13,626 nt of DNA from a bacterium (lineage in GTDB: Bacteria; Lindowbacteria; 2-12-FULL-62-27): contig JACQOF010000002.1 of the NCBI GenBank assembly GCA_016202645.1, positions 1 to 13,626 of the forward strand, given 5' to 3'. Shown one piece after another: positions 1-7,110 of this stretch (position 1 is its first letter; the number at the start of each line of letters is the position of its first letter). A program made the translations under genes and the position numbers. Below the pieces are notes generated by a model. The model was not told the origin of the DNA. It did no database searches and saw only the letters and a list, made by a program, of their open reading frames with translations.

Positions 1-931
1 GAATGAGACCGACGGTGTTGACCGGAAGAATCGACAGGCCGTAGGCCGCGAGGACCAGGGACACGACGCCGACGACGCCCGGCACGCCGACGCCGGGACT
101 GGAAAATTCAAAATAAATGCCGGCCATCGCCAGCAGAATCAGAACGTAGACGACGTTCGGGTCGGTTAGAAACGCCAGGATTTTTTCCTTCAGGCGCGGC
201 TCGACGCGGCGGATGTCGGGCGCCGATGGCGAGAGCGCGATGCGCCTCAGGGACCCGGCGCCGGTCAGGACCATCGTCTCGCCGCCGACCGCCTTCAGCA
301 GACTCTCGACGCTTTCCGCCTGAAGGTCGATCACTCCGCTGTCCAGCGCGGCCTGGTCCGTCAGGGACATGCTCTCGCGCACCGCCAATTCCGCGAACAC
401 GATGTTCCGGCCGCGGGTCTCCGCGATGGTCCGCGCCCACGCCGCGGCGTCGTTCTCGGCCTTCTGCTTCATGACATTGTCCATTTCCTTCCCGCCCAGC
501 ATCACGGGATGCGCCGCCCCAAGATGCGTGCCGGGGGCCATGGCGGCGATGTGCGCGGCGTAGGTGATGAACACGCCGGCCGACGCCGCCCGCGCTCCGG
601 CCGGACCAATCCAGACCAGGATGGGAATTTTCGAATTTAAAAACGAGGCGACGATCTGGCGGGTCGATTCGAGAAGCCCCCCCGGCGTGTCCAGCCGGAA
701 GAGGACTGCCTTCGCCTTGACCGTCTCCGCCTCCTTCAGGACGCGCGTCACAAACTCGGCCGTGACCGGCGTGATCGCCCGGTCCAGATCGGCGACGATG
801 ATGATATCGGATGGGGTCCGGTCCGTGGCCGCGTCGATGGCGCCGGACCAGAGGCAGGCAATACAGATGAGGATCAAACGCAAAGCATGCTGGATTCCCG
901 CTTTCGCGGGAATGACGGGGCTGCAGGTCAT
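1..931 (-). CDS. NfeD-family membrane-bound serine protease (ClpP-class), C-terminus beyond the window
   Basis: The 310 visible residues match long NfeD proteins, which are membrane proteases that cleave hydrophobic stretches of membrane proteins and are often linked to stomatin partners. A signal-like hydrophobic segment lies at about residues 18-34. A ClpP-like domain follows, with DTPGG at 81-85, the nucleophile Ser117 in AASAG, and Lys157 about 40 residues later, which fits the Ser-Lys dyad known from PH1510. Hydrophobic segments begin at about 259 (VVYVLILLAMAGIYFEF) and continue with a glycine-rich PGVGVPGVVGVV stretch into a second membrane segment. The remaining membrane segments and any OB-fold domain lie off the edge. 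The ATG at 931 lies six bases after a good -10 box. It puts the peptide VIPAKAGIQ, encoded by a dispersed palindrome, into the N-terminus. A TTG at about residue 17 is an alternative start. The gene diverges from the sensor kinase. No stomatin gene is visible. Confidence 0.88.
   Translation of the reverse strand, partial: MTCSPVIPAKAGIQHALRLILICIACLWSGAIDAATDRTPSDIIIVADLDRAITPVTAEFVTRVLKEAETVKAKAVLFRLDTPGGLLESTRQIVASFLNSKIPILVWIGPAGARAASAGVFITYAAHIAAMAPGTHLGAAHPVMLGGKEMDNVMKQKAENDAAAWARTIAETRGRNIVFAELAVRESMSLTDQAALDSGVIDLQAESVESLLKAVGGETMVLTGAGSLRRIALSPSAPDIRRVEPRLKEKILAFLTDPNVVYVLILLAMAGIYFEFSSPGVGVPGVVGVVSLVLAAYGLSILPVNTVGLI
890..917. repeat. dRS3-like dispersed palindrome (ATTCCC-N8-GGGAAT)
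   Basis: ATTCCC at 894-899 and GGGAAT at 908-913 flank the 8-bp GCTTTCGC. The core matches the Neisseria dRS3 consensus ATTCCC-N8-GGGAAT, and similar palindromes are scattered through many proteobacterial and environmental genomes. Only one copy is in this window. It lies inside the first codons of the minus-strand protease (as VIPAKAGIQ) and creates a false upstream start for the plus-strand kinase (MLDSRFRGND). Confidence 0.75.
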
Positions 932-937
932 GCCCGC

Positions 938-966
938 ATCATAATCGCGGCGGCATTAAAAATCAA
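938..966 (-). promoter_or_regulatory. Candidate sigma70-type promoter of the nfeD-like gene, leaderless geometry
   Basis: Read on the minus strand, TTGATT (966-961) is followed by a 17-bp spacer and TATGAT (943-938). Six bases (937-932) separate the -10 box from the ATG at 931, so the expected transcription start coincides with the start codon. No Shine-Dalgarno sequence fits in this space. This is a sequence match only. Confidence 0.5.
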
Positions 967-1012
967 GGACAGTTGCGAATGGGATGCGCGGTTGATAAAT
1001 TCGGGCTGGCGC

Positions 1013-2914
1013 ATGGTCACTTTTCCCAAACGCAGGTTGAGCGCGAAGCTGCTCAAAATTTCCATGTCGGTCGCGGTCCTTGTCGTCCTCCTGTTCGGGC
1101 TCAGCGTTTTTGTGCTCGAATTTCAGGCGGGCGTCCGCGAGGCCCAAAACCGGCAGGTCCAGAATTTCCATGAACTGGTCGACGGCTTTACCCGGGACGT
1201 CAAGCGCCGGCAGGGCCGCGTGATGCTCCTTGTCCATAACCGCCTTGCGCTCAACGCCGCCTACCAGAGCCTGAAACTGGCGCGAAAACCGGAGCCTTTC
1301 TTCGGGCCGGGCGTCCTGCGGTTCCATCTTATATATGGAGAGGAGACCCTCTCGGGCGGATCCGGCCCGGGGGATCTTCCGACTGCCGCCTCCGAATCCC
1401 GGCAGGCTGTTCTGAAAGTGGTCTCCCTTTCGGAGACCGCCGAAACCGCCGGACTTCTCTACGCCGCGCACTCGATGGACAGCGCCCGCCCGGTCTCGGT
1501 CCATGTCCTCTGGGACGTCTCGGACCTCCTGCCCCGGAAAGGCTGGGCCGGCGACGACCTGTTTCACGGAGTGACGGTGAGCGGGGAAGACGGCGCGGCC
1601 CTCTGGAAAACCTCGCCTTGGGAACCCGCGCCGACGGAATCAAAAGATCCGCTGAACATGCGGGAATTCATGTGGGAGGGAAAGTCATGGGTTGAACTGT
1701 CCAAGGAAATTCCGCTCTTTACCGATGTCACCCGTCTTCATGCCTTCTATCCCAGGGCCCTCCTTTACTCGCAGGCCTGGCGGACGAGCCGGCGGATCCT
1801 CTTTCGAACTCTGGTGCTCCTCGGTATTGGCCTCTCTCTGGTGGTTCTTCTGGCGATCTGGCTCCGGCAGGTCTTGAAGCCTCTCGATGACATCACCCAG
1901 GGCGTCAAGCGGATTTCGGAGGGGGATCGGGAGACGGTCCTCGATACCGGCGGCGAGGACGAAATAGCCTTCCTGGCGGAAACCCTCAACGACATGATTC
2001 ACCAGCTGAAGGTCAAGGAGCAGAGCGTGGAGGCGCACATCCGGCTCTTGAGCGAAAAAAACGAGGAACTCCGGCAGGTCACCGAACGGCTCAGGGAAGC
2101 GGACCAGCTCAAGGACCATTTCCTCGCGGTCCTGAGCCACGAACTTCGCACGCCCCTGACCGCCATCCTGGGTTACACGGAACTTTCCCTGGACGGCATC
2201 TACGGGCCGCTCAGCGAAAAGCAGAGGGAAATTTTGAGCTATGTTCAGAACAACGGGAGCAAACTCCTCGCGCTGATGGAGGACCTCCTCGACATTGCCA
2301 AGATCCGGGCGGGAACGATCGACGTCAACGTCGACGAGTTCCGGCTGGAGGAACTTGTTGACGACATCCGAAAGTTCATGGAAAATGCCCTCCGCCAGAA
2401 GCCGGACGTGAAATATGTGGAGGACGTTCAGACGGACAACATGGTCATGAAGACCGACCGGGTCAAGTTCGAACAGATCCTGACGAACCTGCTGTCCAAC
2501 GCCGTCAAATTCACGGAACGGGGTTCCGTGAAACTCAGCGTGCGCCCGGCGGACAGGGATGTCCAGTCCCCGGAGCTCCAGACTCGGGAAATCCCAGGAC
2601 GGGATTTCCTTCAATCCGCGAAGGGGGCGGGCCCGGGCCGGATTGTCTTCGAGGTCGAAGACACCGGCATCGGGATCGCGCCCCAGCACCTGCCGAAAAT
2701 TTTCGAGGCCTTCACCCAGCTGGATTCCACCATTCGCCGGAGGTACGGCGGCACGGGACTGGGATTGACCATTTGCAAGAGCCTGATTGAAAAACTGAGG
2801 GGGACGATCGAAGTCGAAAGCGAGCTCGGGATGGGATGCCGGTTCCGGGTGACACTGCCGACGACGTTTGATCCCGACAGCGCGCACAACAAACAGGAAG
2901 GCGGTCCCGCATGA
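1013..2914 (+). CDS. Membrane sensor histidine kinase (TM - sensor - TM - HAMP - HisKA - HATPase)
   Basis: This 633-residue kinase senses an unknown signal and should phosphorylate the response regulator that follows it. Membrane segments lie at about 14-37 and 264-285 and bracket an extracytoplasmic domain of about 225 residues that I do not recognise. A HAMP linker (about 287-338) and a coiled coil (about 340-365) lead to a HisKA domain with the phospho-acceptor His376 in LSHELRTP. The ATPase domain has the N box with Asn496 (TNLLSNAVKF), the G1 box DTGIGI from Asp550 and the G2 box GGTGLGL from Gly579. About 30 extra residues sit between the N box and G1. I chose the ATG at 1013 because it begins a normal basic N-terminus (MVTFPKRR). 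The open frame extends up to an ATG at 887, but that part is repeat-derived and intergenic sequence. No clear Shine-Dalgarno precedes 1013. The stop overlaps the regulator start. Confidence 0.93.
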   Translation: MVTFPKRRLSAKLLKISMSVAVLVVLLFGLSVFVLEFQAGVREAQNRQVQNFHELVDGFTRDVKRRQGRVMLLVHNRLALNAAYQSLKLARKPEPFFGPGVLRFHLIYGEETLSGGSGPGDLPTAASESRQAVLKVVSLSETAETAGLLYAAHSMDSARPVSVHVLWDVSDLLPRKGWAGDDLFHGVTVSGEDGAALWKTSPWEPAPTESKDPLNMREFMWEGKSWVELSKEIPLFTDVTRLHAFYPRALLYSQAWRTSRRILFRTLVLLGIGLSLVVLLAIWLRQVLKPLDDITQGVKRISEGDRETVLDTGGEDEIAFLAETLNDMIHQLKVKEQSVEAHIRLLSEKNEELRQVTERLREADQLKDHFLAVLSHELRTPLTAILGYTELSLDGIYGPLSEKQREILSYVQNNGSKLLALMEDLLDIAKIRAGTIDVNVDEFRLEELVDDIRKFMENALRQKPDVKYVEDVQTDNMVMKTDRVKFEQILTNLLSNAVKFTERGSVKLSVRPADRDVQSPELQTREIPGRDFLQSAKGAGPGRIVFEVEDTGIGIAPQHLPKIFEAFTQLDSTIRRRYGGTGLGLTICKSLIEKLRGTIEVESELGMGCRFRVTLPTTFDPDSAHNKQEGGPA

Positions 2915-3756
2915 GGGTTCTGGTCATTGACGACGATTTCCACATTCTCCGGATTGTCGAAGACCGCCTCAAGGCGGAGAACTTCGATGTTCTCAAGGCA
3001 TCCGACGGGATCGAGGGCCTCCGGCTCGTCTACGATTTCCATCCCGACGTCATCCTCCTCGACATCATGATGCCTACCATCGACGGCCATGCCGTCCTCC
3101 ACTGCTTGAAACGGGACGAAAAAATCAAGAATATACCGGTCATCATGATGACCGCCAAGCGCGAGCGCGTGGATGTGGTCCGGGCCGCGGAGGGCGGCGC
3201 GGCGGATTACATCGTCAAACCGATCGATTTCCGCCAGATGGTCAAGAAAATCTATGAAATGGCGCACGCCGTTCCGCCGCCGCCGAAGGAATCCCGGGGG
3301 GACATCAACGTCAAGTCAATGGCGGCGGATCTTGCCAACCTGTCTTACGAGATGGAAGCGGTTGCCCAGTCGGCCGGCGTGTCCGTGCCCCGGTCGGTCG
3401 TGCGGTCCAACGCCTTCAAGGTCGACGCCGAACTGAACGGAAATGTCGCGGTCCTGCGGCTGATGGGGCCGATCCAGAACGGGGATGTGGAACAGGTCAA
3501 GAACGAGATCAAGGCGATCACGGCCCGCGGCACGGGACGCTTCGTGCTTGACGGGTCGGGCCTGCAGAGCCTGGATCTGGCCGAGACGATGATCCTCCGG
3601 GACACGCTGGATTTCCTCGCTCTGAACCGGTGCATAGCCGTCCTCGTGGATGAGGACGCGAAACGAAGAAAATTCTTGAAGCAGTGCAAAATCCACCTGG
3701 ACTTCTCGCTCTTCGAGGACTCGGCCGCGGCCGTTAAATTCTTGCAAACTTCTTGA
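2911..3756 (+). CDS. Response regulator: receiver domain fused to a STAS-like domain
   Basis: A 281-residue two-domain protein. Residues 1-120 are a complete receiver with acidic pocket Asp7/Asp8, phospho-acceptor Asp51 (LLDIMMP), Thr81 and Lys103 (KPID). After a proline-rich linker (121-130), about 175-280 look like a STAS fold: a beta strand (NVAVLRLMGPI), a helix, a strand FVLDGSGL, a helix, then IAVLVDEDAKRR and a final FEDSAAAVKFL. STAS domains bind partner proteins in anti-sigma-antagonist switches. The usual phosphorylated Ser of LDxSxxxxxDSSG is not present here (LDGSGLQSLDLAETM), so control probably comes through the receiver. There is no DNA-binding domain, so the output is likely protein-protein contact. 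The start overlaps the kinase stop by ATGA and has an AGGAAG ribosome site at 2895-2900. The STAS assignment is by eye; the receiver is certain. Confidence 0.88.
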   Translation: MRVLVIDDDFHILRIVEDRLKAENFDVLKASDGIEGLRLVYDFHPDVILLDIMMPTIDGHAVLHCLKRDEKIKNIPVIMMTAKRERVDVVRAAEGGAADYIVKPIDFRQMVKKIYEMAHAVPPPPKESRGDINVKSMAADLANLSYEMEAVAQSAGVSVPRSVVRSNAFKVDAELNGNVAVLRLMGPIQNGDVEQVKNEIKAITARGTGRFVLDGSGLQSLDLAETMILRDTLDFLALNRCIAVLVDEDAKRRKFLKQCKIHLDFSLFEDSAAAVKFLQTS

Positions 3757-3781
3757 CGCTCGCCGCCCCCCATACTTTAAT
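3753..3781 (+). promoter_or_regulatory. Candidate promoter of the phosphate-transport operon, leaderless geometry
   Basis: TTGACG (3753-3758) overlaps the stop codon of the response regulator. After a 17-bp spacer comes TTTAAT (3776-3781). Each box matches the sigma70 consensus at five of six positions. Six bases then separate the -10 box from the GTG start of the permease at 3788, so transcription should begin at or beside the start codon. No ribosome-binding site is visible. It would uncouple phosphate transport from the kinase/regulator operon. Confidence 0.55.
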
Positions 3782-3787
3782 GCGCCC

Positions 3788-4867
3788 GTGGAATCACTAA
3801 ACGTCAATCATTACCTCGCGATTTTTACGGTGTGCCTCGCCCTTTTTTTCGATTTTACAAACGGCTTCCACGATTCCTCCAACATCGTCGCGACCATGAT
3901 CTCCTCCCGGGCGATTTCGCCGAAATGGGCGCTGATCATCGCGTCGGTGTTCGAATTCGTCGGCGCGTATTTTCTCGGCACGGCGGTCGCGGCCACCATG
4001 GGCAAGGGCATCGTCGACCCGACCCACTTTCTCGGGCAGGCGGGCGTCCTCATCGTGATCGGAACGCTCCTGGGCGCGGTCGGGTGGAACATGCTGACCT
4101 GGTATTATGGCATTCCCTCGTCCTCCTCCCACGCGCTCATCGGCGGCATGCTGGGGTCCTTCATTTTCGCCGCGGGCTTCGATTTCGCGAACTTCACGTT
4201 CTCCTTCGAGACGGGCGTCAAAGTCATCTATTGGAAAAAGGTCGGACAGATTTTTCTCGTGTTGATCGCGTCGCCCTTCATCGGCGGCCTCGCGGGGTTT
4301 TTCTTCATGAAAGCGACGACGTGGTTCTTCCGGCACGCCCCGCCGGCAGCCAACGTCCTTTTTAAGAGGCTTCAGATTGCCTCATCCATCGGTCTTGCCC
4401 TTTCTCACGGAACGAACGACGCTCAGAAAACCATGGGCGTCATTACCCTTTCTCTCATCATCCTCGGATTCCAGCCCGGAGCGGCGGACGGCGCCAAATT
4501 TTTCGTCCAGGACTGGGTCATCCTCGCCTGCTCGGCCGCCATCGCCATCGGCATCGCGACGGGCGGGTGGACCATCATCAAGACGCTCGGGATGAAGCTC
4601 TTCAAGGTCCGCGCCGTCCATGGGTTTTCGGCGCAGACGTGCTCCGGCGCCGTCCTCTACACCACCGCGGTGCTCGGGTTCCCCGTTTCAACAACGCAGA
4701 TCATCGGATCATCCGTCATGGGCACCGGCGCCGCCCAGAGAGCGAACGCCGTCCGGTGGGGCGTGATCGGAAATATTTTGATCGCCTGGCTGCTGACCAT
4801 TCCCTGCGCCGCCCTCCTCGGAGGCGCGGCCTACTTCGCCGTTCGCATGGCTTGGGACAGGATGTGA
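3788..4867 (+). CDS. pit: PiT-family low-affinity inorganic phosphate permease
   Basis: A 359-residue inner-membrane carrier of the PiT (PitA/PNT) family, which imports phosphate, usually as a metal-phosphate complex with protons or as a sodium symport. Both inverted halves of the family signature are present: FTNGFHDSSNIVAT at 23-36 with GIPSSSSHALIGG at 108-120, then LSHGTNDAQKTMG at 205-217 with GFPVSTTQIIGSS at 297-309. The rest is hydrophobic helices with a central, more polar stretch. The GTG at 3788 leaves about 11 residues before the first helix, which suits the family, and no later start keeps the first signature helix intact. A promoter with leaderless geometry precedes it. The DUF47 partner begins four bases after the stop, the usual pit/DUF47 pairing. 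Confidence 0.95.
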   Translation: MESLNVNHYLAIFTVCLALFFDFTNGFHDSSNIVATMISSRAISPKWALIIASVFEFVGAYFLGTAVAATMGKGIVDPTHFLGQAGVLIVIGTLLGAVGWNMLTWYYGIPSSSSHALIGGMLGSFIFAAGFDFANFTFSFETGVKVIYWKKVGQIFLVLIASPFIGGLAGFFFMKATTWFFRHAPPAANVLFKRLQIASSIGLALSHGTNDAQKTMGVITLSLIILGFQPGAADGAKFFVQDWVILACSAAIAIGIATGGWTIIKTLGMKLFKVRAVHGFSAQTCSGAVLYTTAVLGFPVSTTQIIGSSVMGTGAAQRANAVRWGVIGNILIAWLLTIPCAALLGGAAYFAVRMAWDRM

Positions 4868-4871
4868 TCCC

Positions 4872-5486
4872 GTGGGTCTATTGAGCTGGTTTCTCCCAAA
4901 GGAACGAAACTTCTACAAAATGCTGCTCGATCAGTCGGAAAAAACCTTGGAAGGCATGAAGGCCTTTCAGCAGTTCGCCAGGGACGGGAAACCGGAATCG
5001 GCCGAACGCGTCAAACAGCTCGAAGAGGAGGCCGACGACCTCCGGGCGCGCATCATGCACGAGCTGAACGACACCTTCATCACCCCCATCGACCGCGAGG
5101 ACATCCACACCCTCTCGCGGTCCATCGACGACATCATCGATTACGCCAAGAAAAGCTGTTACGAGATGGAGGTTTTCAAGATCCAGAGCACCGAATACAT
5201 CGTGCAGATGGTCGACGTCCTCACCTACGCCACGGAGCAGATCGTCCACGCCATCGCGAACCTCGAAAAAGACCCCAAAGTCGCCGCGCAGAGGGCGATG
5301 AACGCCAAGCGCAGTGAAAATCAGGTGGAGTACATCTACCACCGCGCCCTCGCGAAACTCTTCGAGTCCGCCGACACGATCTACATTCTCAAATGCCGGG
5401 AAGTCTACCGGCACCTCTCCAACAGCGCGGATCATGTGGACCAGGCGGCGAACATCATTCAGGACATATCCATCAAGATTGTCTGA
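4872..5486 (+). CDS. DUF47 / PhoU-like protein, partner of the phosphate permease
   Basis: A 204-residue soluble, all-helical protein of the DUF47 (TIGR00153, PhoU-related) family, which accompanies PiT permeases and is thought to control their activity. The family pattern is clear: a start with LLSWFLPKERNFYKML, then EEEADDLRARIMHELNDTF at 51-69, TPIDREDI at 71-78 and SIDDIIDYA at 84-92. The acidic E/DxxxD-type pairs resemble the metal-binding bundles of PhoU. The length is typical. The GTG start follows AGGA (4859-4862) with a nine-base spacing, and only four bases separate it from the permease stop, so the two are co-transcribed. The gene ends before a palindromic element with a terminator-like right arm. 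The exact biochemical role of DUF47 proteins is not settled. Confidence 0.93.
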   Translation: MGLLSWFLPKERNFYKMLLDQSEKTLEGMKAFQQFARDGKPESAERVKQLEEEADDLRARIMHELNDTFITPIDREDIHTLSRSIDDIIDYAKKSCYEMEVFKIQSTEYIVQMVDVLTYATEQIVHAIANLEKDPKVAAQRAMNAKRSENQVEYIYHRALAKLFESADTIYILKCREVYRHLSNSADHVDQAANIIQDISIKIV

Positions 5487-5511
5487 ACCCGGCCGTAAAA
5501 GGGGGCCTATA

Positions 5512-5608
5512 AACTCTTCCCCCCTTGAGGGGGAAGTTGGATGGGGGGTTTCAGTACGGCGCATTTGTTTACCCCCCTCCCAGCCTCCCCCTCAAGGGGG
5601 GAGGAGTT
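5512..5608. repeat. 97-bp palindromic element with 38-bp imperfect inverted arms
   Basis: The left arm (5512-5549) and the reverse complement of the right arm (5571-5608) agree at 33 of 38 positions and enclose about 21 bases of unrelated sequence. Each arm also folds alone: an 8-bp stem with a TTGA- or TCAA-containing loop (5516-5536 and 5584-5604). The structure resembles the non-autonomous palindromic or MITE-like elements often seen between genes in environmental genomes. No flanking target duplication is obvious. The 226-bp gap 5487-5712 holds this element and the start signals of the next gene, and nothing else I can recognise. Confidence 0.7.
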
Positions 5609-5616
5609 ATTTTTGG
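5584..5616 (+). terminator. Probable intrinsic terminator after the pit/DUF47 operon
   Basis: CCTCCCCC (5584-5591) pairs with GGGGGAGG (5597-5604) around a five-base loop, followed by the T-rich tail AGTTATTTTTGG. It is the right arm of the palindromic element, so the repeat itself may have supplied termination. The left-arm hairpin lacks a T tract on the plus strand. Confidence 0.5.
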
Positions 5617-5644
5617 TTCGACTTTCATTCCTCCCTGTGATAGT
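5617..5644 (+). promoter_or_regulatory. Weak candidate promoter of the aminotransferase-cyclase operon
   Basis: TTCGAC (5617-5622) lies 16 bp before GATAGT (5639-5644). The latter is preceded by TGT, giving an extended -10 pattern (TGTGATAGT). Both boxes are imperfect. It is offered because the terminator just upstream implies that transcription must restart before 5713. Confidence 0.3.
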
Positions 5645-5699
5645 CTCGGGGTTCTGATGATTCCGTAAGCGAACTTCGGAACCGAATACTCCATGCGCC

Positions 5700-5705
5700 A
5701 GGAGG
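5700..5705 (+). promoter_or_regulatory. Strong ribosome-binding site of the aminotransferase
   Basis: A full AGGAGG lies seven bases before the ATG at 5713 and fixes that start. It is by far the best Shine-Dalgarno sequence in the window, which contrasts with the absent ones at the nfeD-like and pit genes. Confidence 0.8.
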
Positions 5706-5712
5706 CCTGAAG

Positions 5713-7110
5713 ATGCCTGAATTGACGGTTGACCAAATTCGAAAAATGCGGGAAGAATACCTGCTTCCCTCCACCATGACTTATTTCGAGAAGCCTGTGA
5801 ACATCGTCCGGGGCCAGATGCAGCACGTGTATGACGACCAGGGGAAAAAATACCTCGACGCGTTCAGCGCCGTCGTCACCATCAGCGTCGGGCACTGCCA
5901 CCCCGATGTCGTTCAGAAGATCCAGAGACAGGTGGCGGAACTTCAGCACATGACGACGCTCTACTACCATCCAAATGTCGTGAAATACGCGAAAAAAATG
6001 GCGGAAATGGCCGGCGGCGGCGGCCCTCTCAAGGTCAGTTTCTTTACGAACTCCGGATGTGAAGCCAACGAACTCGCCGCCATGCTTGCGAAAAATTTCA
6101 CGGGCCAGCAGGAGTTCATCGCGCTCCGGCATTCCTTCCACGGACGCACCCTCATGGCGATGACACTGACCGGCCAGTCCAGCTGGCGGCATTCGATGCC
6201 GTACGTGTTCGGCGTGACGCACGCGCCCGCCGCGTACTGCTACCGGTGCCCGCTCAAGCTCAAGTATCCCTCCTGCGGAATGGCCTGCGCGACGCAGGTG
6301 GAGGACATCATCAAGTACAACACCTCCGGAAAAATCGCCGGGCTGATCGCCGAACCCATCGCGGGATTCGGCGGCGTCATCCACCCGCCCGCGGAATATT
6401 TTCCGATCGTTTACGACATCGTGAAAAAGTACGGCGGAGTTTATATCTCGGACGAGGTCCAAACCGGCTTCGGCCGCACCGGAAAACACTTCTTCGGGAT
6501 TTCCCACTGGGGTGTCAAGCCGGATATCGTAACCATGGCCAAAGGCATCGGCAACGGCGTGCCGCTTGGCGGGATCATCACGACGCGGGCCGTCGCCGAT
6601 TCGATGCGGGGCAAGGTCCACTTCAACACCTATGGCGGCAACCCGGTTTCCATGGCCGCGGGGTTGGGGGTCCTCGAAGTCATCGAGCGGTATCGCATGG
6701 TTGAAAACGCCCAGACCGTCGGGTCCTACATGAAAGCCCGGCTCCAGCGCCTGATGAACCGCCACGCCCTGATCGGCGACGTGCGGGGACTCGGTCTCAT
6801 GCTTGGCGTGGAACTGGTGAAGAGCAGAAAAACGAAGGAAGTCGCTCCGCGCGAGACATTGCGGCTGATGGAACTTTGCAAGGACCGCGGACTTTTGATC
6901 GGCAAGGGCGGAATGGCGGGCAACGTCGTCCGGATCAAGCCGCCGATGTGTGTCCGCCAGCGGGACGCCGATTTCATCGTCGATGTCCTGGATGAATCCC
7001 TTGGCGCCCTCCAAAAGGAAAATCGCCGCGGTTCGAACGGGGAAAAAGCGGCCGCCCGCAAAAATGGACGGAACGCCCGCGGTAAAAAAATTCACGCCGC
7101 TGGGCGTTGA
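5713..7110 (+). CDS. Class III PLP-dependent aminotransferase (AGXT2-like)
   Basis: A 465-residue cytoplasmic aminotransferase of the class III (acetylornithine/omega-amino acid) family. The overall pattern is closest, by memory, to alanine-glyoxylate aminotransferase 2 and related bacterial enzymes. Visible landmarks are VGHCHP at 59-64, the cofactor-phosphate loop NSGCEANE at 113-120, HSFHGRT at 140-146, EPIAGFGG at 214-221, Asp247 in DEVQTGFGRTG (pairs with the pyridine nitrogen), Schiff-base Lys277 in MAKGIGNG, and Arg407 in VRIKPP. Four cysteines at 176, 179, 188 and 192 form a C-x2-C-x8-C-x3-C cluster in the loop after the cofactor-binding region. The last 30 residues are a basic, low-complexity tail beyond the family core. 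The amino donor cannot be read from the sequence. The 3' end overlaps the next gene by 47 bp. Whether it serves the cyclases functionally or is only a neighbour is unknown. Confidence 0.9.
   Translation: MPELTVDQIRKMREEYLLPSTMTYFEKPVNIVRGQMQHVYDDQGKKYLDAFSAVVTISVGHCHPDVVQKIQRQVAELQHMTTLYYHPNVVKYAKKMAEMAGGGGPLKVSFFTNSGCEANELAAMLAKNFTGQQEFIALRHSFHGRTLMAMTLTGQSSWRHSMPYVFGVTHAPAAYCYRCPLKLKYPSCGMACATQVEDIIKYNTSGKIAGLIAEPIAGFGGVIHPPAEYFPIVYDIVKKYGGVYISDEVQTGFGRTGKHFFGISHWGVKPDIVTMAKGIGNGVPLGGIITTRAVADSMRGKVHFNTYGGNPVSMAAGLGVLEVIERYRMVENAQTVGSYMKARLQRLMNRHALIGDVRGLGLMLGVELVKSRKTKEVAPRETLRLMELCKDRGLLIGKGGMAGNVVRIKPPMCVRQRDADFIVDVLDESLGALQKENRRGSNGEKAAARKNGRNARGKKIHAAGR

Noticed and set aside
226-944. 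Several plus-strand open frames opposite the protease gene
   Set aside because: They are Arg/Ser/Pro-rich shadows. The minus strand encodes the DTPGG and AASAG motifs of the NfeD family.
887-1012. Upstream extension of the histidine kinase beginning MLDSRFRGND
   Set aside because: The extension translates a dispersed palindrome and the divergent promoter region. A normal membrane-kinase N-terminus begins at 1013.
1685-2887. A 400-codon antisense open frame within the histidine kinase
   Set aside because: It overlaps fully with verified HAMP/HisKA/HATPase coding sequence and has no motif of its own.
5512-5608. Possible CRISPR repeat or small RNA gene
   Set aside because: There are only two arms, in inverted rather than direct orientation, with no spacers and no clear promoter for a small RNA.
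6950-7063. Upstream extension of the lipoprotein inside the aminotransferase gene
   Set aside because: This part is the out-of-frame shadow of conserved aminotransferase sequence, and the signal peptide would be displaced by 38 residues.
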